Shown: one piece after another, positions 58,192-64,000 of the stretch
Position numbering within the stretch: the stretch's first letter is position 1
Layout: the number at the start of each line of letters is the position of its first letter
Assembly: GCA_000733355.1 (NCBI GenBank)
Contig: JNVV01000015.1
Coordinates: 269,645-333,644 of the forward strand
From: Falciphora oryzae
Lineage: Eukaryota; Ascomycota; Sordariomycetes; Magnaporthales; Magnaporthaceae
DNA: 64,000 nt
Direction of reading: 5' to 3'
Notes under the pieces: generated by a model
What the model was told of the DNA's origin: nothing
The model's database searches: none
Seen by the model: only the letters and a program-made list of their open reading frames with translations
Program-made: the position numbers and the translations under genes

Positions 58192-59850
58192 GACGACATG
58201 ACGGGGTAGGCGGGCAAACAGCGGATGGAGGCGATATCGTGGCCGATTGAAGCGACCCGTTGGCGACAGGGAGGATCGCGTCGCGAGGCGGCGCCATTGC
58301 CAGAGGAAAAAAAGTGCACTTACATCGAAGATACTCCGCCGTCCCGCGCGACGCGTCGTTGGGTTCCCTCGACTTTGCGGTTAAATTGCAGTAAAACTCG
58401 CTGGCTGCCATCCAAGTGTTGTGGATACAGATTATGTTTAACAATTTAATATTTCTAAAAGCAAGTGTTTTAAAAGTGGGCATTTTACGTTCAACCCCAC
58501 TTCAAAAAAAAAATTTAACACGTAAAAATATTGAAAAAAAAAAACTCAATTTATACAACTTACTTTCTGATTTTAAATTCTTCGCATAGTTTTTATAAAT
58601 AATTTATACTAGTTGTTAGTAGGAGTAGGTACTTCTGTAAGCTCAAAGATTCTCAAATAAGATAAACAACAATCTTTTAAATCTGTGAAATGGTCTTTTT
58701 ATTATACATAAAGAGGAAGGAATTTATCTGCCAGAGAGTGAGCATACGGGGGGCTATATATACACGTTCTAGATCACCAAAGGGCTATTCTCCTGCTCTC
58801 AAACTTGCAGGCCTTCCGGCTCTCAGATTCCATAATCAGAAGATCACGGGACTGGAGGATCCAACCCTTTCTGGATTGCCCGCATCAGTCAACGGTATCC
58901 AACACTAGCTTTTACATTACTATTTAAACTTTATACTTCAAGTTTTATTTGCTTAGCTTTTCTTTATATACACTATTAGCTTAATGATTATCTTCTTCTT
59001 TCTTTTCCTTTTTCTTCAAACCAGCAACTTGTTTTTCATTAGAGAAATATGAAATGGTTCCCGTCAGGGTGTTTCTATTATTTTGAGGTGACATGTGTGG
59101 CAAGATACTACCTATATACCTAAATAGCTATTATCATCGCCGCTAATGCCCAATCCATTATTTACTATCGTCCTAGGCACCTTCTGTTACCTGAACCGGG
59201 GGCCTAAATGAACCTCCCGACCCGTTGGAAGCTTGTACCCATGTGGCTGGTGTCGGCGGAAGCGCCCGCCGTGTTGATGGCACGGGGGTCGGTGGCTGGG
59301 ACCACCATCAAACTTCACGGCTGCTAGGTGTCGGAGTGGCTTGAGAGGAGGGGTCATGACAAAGATCGGACGAGTAATGTCCGGTTCTGACGAGAATGAG
59401 GAGAAAGGATTAGGACCATGAGCCAGGTAACGCTATCGACGTGCGCGACTGCTGTCCAACTCTGCTTTTCTGATGGCCAAACCATTCATGCGGTCTCCAT
59501 ACTTTTAGCCTGCCTACCTACCTAGGCGGGTAGCTTCAAAAGCTTGCTATTGATCCTGTAAGTTGCAGCAGCCGTCTCTTTGCTAGAGGTTACGCTCGAG
59601 CGGCTAAATAAACGCGCTGCGAGGTGCCGGGGTTGGAGCTCCCTTGTCTGCCGGCAGGGTGCGAGGACCCCGAGCGCGCCTGCCCGGAACTGGTGTGGGG
59701 CCGCGGGTCCATTCCATCGTTCTGGAATTTTTTTCAGACGGCACTGGATTTTCAACCTCGACGACCTCCATCGAGACCTTTTTGTCTTTCTTCTTGGATA
59801 CCACTACCGGACAATAGCGCTCCCCATCTGCCTGGGTGTAAACCGCAGCC
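58192..59850. other. Divergent intergenic region with AT-rich island
   Basis: This 1.66-kb region lies between the large WD40 gene (-) and the Rrg9-like gene (+). From about 58,430 to 59,200 the base composition is strikingly AT-rich against the GC-rich surroundings, interrupted by a GC-normal patch at about 58,730-58,910. No coding frame of note. Confidence 0.6.
58430..59200. other. AT-rich island, possible RIP-mutated relic
   Basis: Long A/T stretches and frequent TA steps (for example near 58,500-58,620 and 58,910-59,000) contrast with the rest of the window. In Sordariomycetes such islands are often transposon relics hit by repeat-induced point mutation. No inverted ends, target duplications or transposase remnant are recognised, so the origin is inferred. 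A mitochondrial DNA insertion or simply AT-rich promoter DNA are alternatives. Confidence 0.5.
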
Positions 59851-60816
59851 ATGGCGTGCAACTGTCGCACCGCCGCTTTGCGCCTGTTCGTCCGCGGCTT
59901 CGCGCAGCTGCACATCTCCGAGCCCGCGCTGGCTGCGGCGTCGCTGCGCCAGAGCGTCCGCCCTGCACCGAGAACGTCCTCGATAAGCCCCCGTCGCAAC
60001 ATATACTCGTCGGCGCCATGCCGCGGGGCTCGTGTCACCGCGGCCGCCGAAGCCCCGCCAACATCCTCGTCAGCCCGCGAAGAGAGCAAAGTCGACAAGC
60101 CCCAAGGCGACAAAGGAGCTGCAGACCGCCGGGCCGCGGCAAACAGCGCTGTCACGGACCTGACCCCCGAGGCCATTGAGACACTGGCTTCCGGGGTCTT
60201 GTCGGTCGCTTCGCACCAGAGCACCCATACAGCCCGCGGCCACTCATCCGTACCGAAAGATCACGACACGGAGGATGTTACAGGAGGTAATACGAGGCGG
60301 GACAAGGACCCAAACCAGAGGGATAAGAAGAAGGAGAGGAAGGAGAGGAAGAAAAAGAAGATGGCCGCCCTCAGACCACCAAAGGATGACACGGCGCCCC
60401 CGGCACGGGCCGCCAAGTGGAAGCGGGAACCCTGGCAGAAACAGAAAGAGGCGCTCGCAAGGAAGTTCGGCAATGAGGGGTGGAATCCGCGCAAGCGGCT
60501 GTCTCCGGACGCGCTTGCGGGGATCCGGGCGCTGCATCAGGAGTTCCCAGAAACATTCACTACCGCGTGGCTGGCGTCCAGGTTCGAGGTTTCGCCCGAA
60601 ATGATTCGGCGCATTCTCAAGAGCAAGTGGAGGCCCACGCCAGAGGAGGAGGAGGAGCGCGAGCGGCGCTGGTTCAGTCGCGGCAAGAAGATCTGGGAGC
60701 GCAACGCGGAGCTGGGCATGCGCGTGCCCAGGAGCTGGCGCAATGTCGGGGTCAAGAACCAGAGGAGGCCCAAACCCAGAGACGACTTCGCCGGTCTTAA
60801 ATCGCCGTATAGGTAG
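59851..60816 (+). CDS. RRG9: Rrg9-like mitochondrial protein (required for respiratory growth)
   Basis: A single exon of 321 residues. The N terminus (MACNCRTAALRLFVRGFAQL) is basic and acid-poor, a likely mitochondrial presequence. The centre is low complexity with a strong Lys/Arg/Glu run (KKKERKERKKKK). The conserved Rrg9/neugrin domain lies in the last 130 residues: WKREPWQKQKEALARKFG, GWNPRKRLSPDALAGIRALHQEFPETFTTAWLASRFEVSPEMIRRILKSKW, followed by the RRWFSRGKKIWERN tail. Yeast Rrg9 is needed for respiratory growth and mitochondrial genome maintenance; the vertebrate relative neugrin acts on the mitochondrial ribosomal RNA. The domain has a helix-turn-helix-like look (TTAWLASRFEVSPEMIRRIL). 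The ATG at 59851 is the first in frame that gives the presequence. Confidence 0.88.
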   Translation: MACNCRTAALRLFVRGFAQLHISEPALAAASLRQSVRPAPRTSSISPRRNIYSSAPCRGARVTAAAEAPPTSSSAREESKVDKPQGDKGAADRRAAANSAVTDLTPEAIETLASGVLSVASHQSTHTARGHSSVPKDHDTEDVTGGNTRRDKDPNQRDKKKERKERKKKKMAALRPPKDDTAPPARAAKWKREPWQKQKEALARKFGNEGWNPRKRLSPDALAGIRALHQEFPETFTTAWLASRFEVSPEMIRRILKSKWRPTPEEEEERERRWFSRGKKIWERNAELGMRVPRSWRNVGVKNQRRPKPRDDFAGLKSPYR

Positions 60817-62756
60817 GACCCCGCACGTGGAGGTCTTCGTGGCGTGGACTGGAGCTTATGGTGTCAGTACATTGTCGACATGTACCAATACTTGAATATT
60901 TCATCTCCTGCATATGCTCGCTTTCCTTCTTTGCTCGTGGCCCCCAGCGCATTGCCGCGGCATGAGCGATCTGGGCGACGGCTAGGACACATCTACATAT
61001 GCAACCATTTAAGCGCAAATCTAACGGTCGGATCATGCAGTCAGCATGGCTACCTATGCACTCGATCACGAGAAGGCTTGTACTGCAAGTGGCTTGGAGT
61101 AGCTCGCACGGGATCGGACTCTCCACATCACGTGCCCATGAAATACGATATCCGACTCCCATCACGTGGACATGCGGAGACGGGACTCTCGACACTCGGC
61201 CGTGTGCTGATCGTTATCTGAGATGAGGGCATGGGTATGTTCTTTGCGTTGCAGCGTTTTGGCACATGTTCATGCTCAAGTAATGCATGGAATGGAGCCC
61301 TTCATGCAATGCACGATAGGACCGTTGATCGGCATCACTCCCGAGACTCTCAAGGTCTGGAAATGAGAAAGTGGCTTAGAGCACTTTCCATCACATCTCA
61401 AATGCAAAGCTCGTCACCATCACACTCAAGGGTCCGATGCTGAAATGCCCCTGAGGCGCTGGAGCCCTGGAGCTGTTGGAGCCCCGGCAAGTGGGTGAGT
61501 ACATGACAATTTTCGTCGCCCACATGCCCGGCACAGTGGCTTGGCTTGGACAGGCCTCGACAGCCTAATTGAGCCCGAGTCATTATGGTTTTGGCGGGCC
61601 CATGTCCGAACCTTTCCGGGCGGCATAGCGTATGCAGCAAATTTTCTCGACGGTGCCGCCATTGGGGCCGCCCCTTGCGCAGATATCAGAGTGACCGCCA
61701 TCGCACACAAAAAAAAAAAAAAAAAAAAAAAAAACGAGCGACTTCCAGTCGTAAAACGGAACGTGCTGGCGGTCCATCCGCGGTGGAGGAGCCAGCTCCC
61801 TGCTCTGTGCTCACCGTCGACTGGGCCCACAGAACGCGGGCTGCCTACTGGGGCCCCCAAGCTCCAGACGGGCCACTGGTGCGCACGAGCCAAGTGACTG
61901 ATGCCAAAAAGGGCAGGGCCCATGTCCCCAATTGATCGGTGATTGGCTGGCCGAGGCCCAAATCCTGCGTTTTGACCCGGTAACGGCCAGCGCGAGCTCT
62001 GATCCCTGCATCAAACACAGAGGGAAGGCCCAACCCTGTCGCCTTGCCCAGGCCGGAATTCCAAGAAGTTGAAGGCTGGGAACCAGTGGGTATTGAAGCG
62101 TGGGCATCCCTGCTGTCTGTGGACGGCCGTCACTTTTGCAATTCTGACCTCGACTCCTTTTTCCTCCATCGCGGATTTGTGTGTCTTTGGTTTTTTTTCT
62201 TTTTTTCTTGCTCGGTCGACTTTCGTGTTCATGATTCCTCATCGTCATCGTCGAGGCGCCTTTGCAGCTCCAACTTCGCGCTTCTAAGTTGGTTGGAGGG
62301 GAATTTTCCCAATTACACTGTACGTCCCGCGATTGGAGCGCCCTGGCCCAGCCAGCCCAAACCCACCCGACCCAAGTCCATGGCTGCAGGCTCCCGCCTC
62401 TGCCATTCTGGCTGGGACATGTTCAGAAGTGGCGGTCCGGTCTCGACAGCCTCGAACAACGGCGGACTTTGTTTCTTTACTGACACGTAGAAATACGACC
62501 TGCAGCGTTATTTTCCTTCTTTGCGCGGTCCCTTCTGTTCGCTTCAATATCGGCGTGAAGCTGCTGAGACATTGCGCCCACGCGTTTCGTGTTGCTCTCA
62601 CCGCAGACATTCCCTCGGCCCTCCAGACCGCCGCAGGATGATATAGATTTCCCCCTTTTTCTTCGCCATTGCCCTGCGCCCTCTCTGGCCTTCCCTGCCT
62701 CGGCCCCAACAACAACAGCCATAGCTGTCGTCGACAGGAAGGCAAATGCGATCAAG
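60817..62756. other. Intergenic 1.9 kb with A26 run
   Basis: This lies between the Rrg9-like and WDR62-like genes, both on the plus strand. A run of 26 A occupies 61709-61734. Frames up to 165 codons read through this run and are not credible. The last 100 bp before the next ATG are C/T-rich leader. Confidence 0.55.
61709..61734. repeat. A26 mononucleotide run
   Basis: It lies in the gap upstream of the WDR62-like gene; no gene crosses it. Confidence 0.9.
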
Positions 62757-64000
62757 ATGGCTTCCACTCCCTCGTCCAACCGACTCAAGCTCACCCCCGC
62801 CAACTCTCCGTTCCTTACCCGCCCTTCCCGGTCGCCCATTCGAGCCCGCGCCGCCGTAGACTCGTCCCGCCTGTCTCTGAAACGGGTCATCGGGACCACC
62901 TGCGCGTCGCCCACCGGCTTCGACACCATCCAGTCCTGCTTCGCCTACATTGCCGGCGGCGCCGTCGTCGTTGTCGATGTCCAGGGCAAGGAGTACTCGC
63001 AGCGCTTCTACCGCGCCCGCCCGACTGCCGTGCCCGTCTACGGCATCTCTCCCGTGCTGCACGCCCCCTCGACCCCGAGCTCGACGCCCAAGGCCAACGA
63101 CAGCCGCAATCGCGTCGCTGTCTCGAGCCACCGAGACTTGTACGGGGCCAATGACGACTCGCCGGGGTCCAAGACCTGGACCCAGCGGGAGCGCATAAAG
63201 GCGGCAACATGCCTCTCGCTCAGCCGTGACGGGCGCTTCCTGGCCGTGGGTGAGACCGGGTATGCGCCGAGAGTGCTCATCTTCAACCTCCAGGATAGTT
63301 CGTCAGACGTCCCCCTGGTGTCCATCAGCGAGCATGCCTTCGGTGTAAATGCCGTGGCGTGGTCGAGCGACACCAGATTCCTGGCATCTCTGGGGTCCGC
63401 AAACGACGGCTTTCTTTACATCTGGAGGATCGACCCCAAGACAGGCGCGGCGAAGATGTTCCAGCAGAACAGATGCACTTCGTTCGTGCGTGGCATGGTG
63501 TGGATGGGAAGCAGCCTGATCACCTTTGGGGTGCGCCACATCAAGGCATGGAAGGTGGAGGAGGCACAGTCGACGTCCCCCTCCAAGAAGAACTTCCCGG
63601 GCGACGGCTCGTTCCCCGTGTCGCAATTCCAAAAACCACTGCCGGGACGCAATGTCGTCCTCGGCTCCCTCTTGGACGCCACGTTCACGTGCGCGGCGTC
63701 CATCGACGAGGAAAAAGCCATTTTCTGCTCGGAAACGGGCGATGTGGCTCTCCTCGACGACTCGGGAAAGCAGACGAGGCTGGTCAAAGTCACTGGCCTC
63801 GACTTTCCCATACACTGCATCTCCATCCGCGACCAGATCGCTTATATCAGCGGCAAAGGCGGCCATTTTGCTACCCTGGACGTCACCAAGGTGGCTGATA
63901 GCAAGGCCGACTGTGTCATTACCTCCACTGAATCAGGCCACGGCCTGCTTGCTCTGGGGTTTCTTGACGAACATCTCGTCACCATCGATTCTAGGCGGTC
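62757..64000 (+). CDS. WDR62/MAPKBP1-like WD40 protein, 3' end beyond window
   Basis: The frame opens at the ATG at 62757 and is uninterrupted to the last base, about 414 residues, so the C-terminal part is missing. After a Ser/Pro/Arg-rich head (residues 1-40) come SLKRVIGTTCASPTGFDT and FAYIAGGAVVVVDVQGKEY, then a variable loop and a set of WD units: KAATCLSLSRDGRFLAVGETGYAPRVLIFNL, SEHAFGVNAVAWSSDTRFLASLGSANDGFLYIWRID, VRGMVWMGSSLITFGVRHIKAWKVEE, DATFTCAASIDEEKAIFCSETGDVALLD and FPIHCISIRDQIAYISGKGGHFATLD. The GES/GETGYAPRV and GVRHIKAW motifs are those of the WDR62/MAPKBP1 family, which in animals scaffolds JNK signalling and centrosomes. The fungal role is not known. No intron is needed in the visible part. 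Confidence 0.85.
   Translation, partial: MASTPSSNRLKLTPANSPFLTRPSRSPIRARAAVDSSRLSLKRVIGTTCASPTGFDTIQSCFAYIAGGAVVVVDVQGKEYSQRFYRARPTAVPVYGISPVLHAPSTPSSTPKANDSRNRVAVSSHRDLYGANDDSPGSKTWTQRERIKAATCLSLSRDGRFLAVGETGYAPRVLIFNLQDSSSDVPLVSISEHAFGVNAVAWSSDTRFLASLGSANDGFLYIWRIDPKTGAAKMFQQNRCTSFVRGMVWMGSSLITFGVRHIKAWKVEEAQSTSPSKKNFPGDGSFPVSQFQKPLPGRNVVLGSLLDATFTCAASIDEEKAIFCSETGDVALLDDSGKQTRLVKVTGLDFPIHCISIRDQIAYISGKGGHFATLDVTKVADSKADCVITSTESGHGLLALGFLDEHLVTIDSRR

Noticed and set aside
61426..61923. 165-codon minus-strand frame
   Set aside because: It reads a poly-Phe block from the A26 run and has no protein-like conservation pattern.

Overview
The window is nuclear DNA from a filamentous ascomycete, most likely a Sordariomycete of the Sordariales type. 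The evidence is short GT-AG introns (mostly 58-110 nt) with CTAAC/CTGAC-like branch sites, GC-rich third codon positions, and fungal family members such as the P-type plasma-membrane H+-ATPase, Yhm2, a Seb1/Nrd1-like termination factor, an LtrA-family protein and a DUF3425-type bZIP. Gene models were spliced by hand from reading frames and splice motifs; every multi-exon model listed closes in frame.

Layout. 1-951 (-): ankyrin protein cut by the window edge. 1433-3805 (-): LtrA-like membrane protein. 5422-7381 (-): bifunctional 6-phosphofructo-2-kinase/fructose-2,6-bisphosphatase. 7.4-12.6 kb: long non-coding gap. 12601-14074 (+): Tad3, the tRNA adenosine deaminase partner subunit. 15941-17174 (+): RNase H1. 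18108-21046 (-): Seb1/Nrd1-like CID-RRM protein. 22210-22464: a 255-bp inverted-repeat element with a 5-bp target duplication. 23464-25114 (+): mitochondrial citrate synthase. 26734-27884 (+): the Yhm2 citrate/oxoglutarate carrier. 27.9-39.1 kb: an 11-kb gap with no convincing intact gene, containing decayed reading frames and an imperfect duplication. 39111-42620 (+): plasma-membrane H+-ATPase. 43024-43421 (-): small ABM-domain protein. 44153-46339 (+): DCAF4-like WD40 protein. 46898-49153 (-): bZIP factor. 50054-51727 (+): a second ankyrin protein, paralogous to the first gene. 52032-52826 (-): a deaminase-fold-like protein that appears broken by a one-base shift. 54783-58191 (-): large WD40 protein. 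58.4-59.2 kb: AT-rich island. 59851-60816 (+): Rrg9-like mitochondrial protein. 62757-64000 (+): WDR62/MAPKBP1-like WD40 protein, cut by the window edge.

Functional threads. Several genes touch central carbon and energy metabolism: fructose-2,6-bisphosphate control of glycolysis, citrate synthase directly followed by the citrate exporter Yhm2, the proton pump, and Rrg9 for respiratory growth. Others act on RNA or nucleic acids (Tad3, RNase H1, Seb1-like). The accessory-looking parts are the two ankyrin paralogues, the broken deaminase-like gene convergent with one of them, the inverted-repeat element, the decayed frames at 29.5-30.5 kb and the AT-rich island. No complete novel multi-gene system is evident. 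The best candidates for something undescribed are the ankyrin family with its conserved intron, the deaminase-like neighbour, and the small transposable element.
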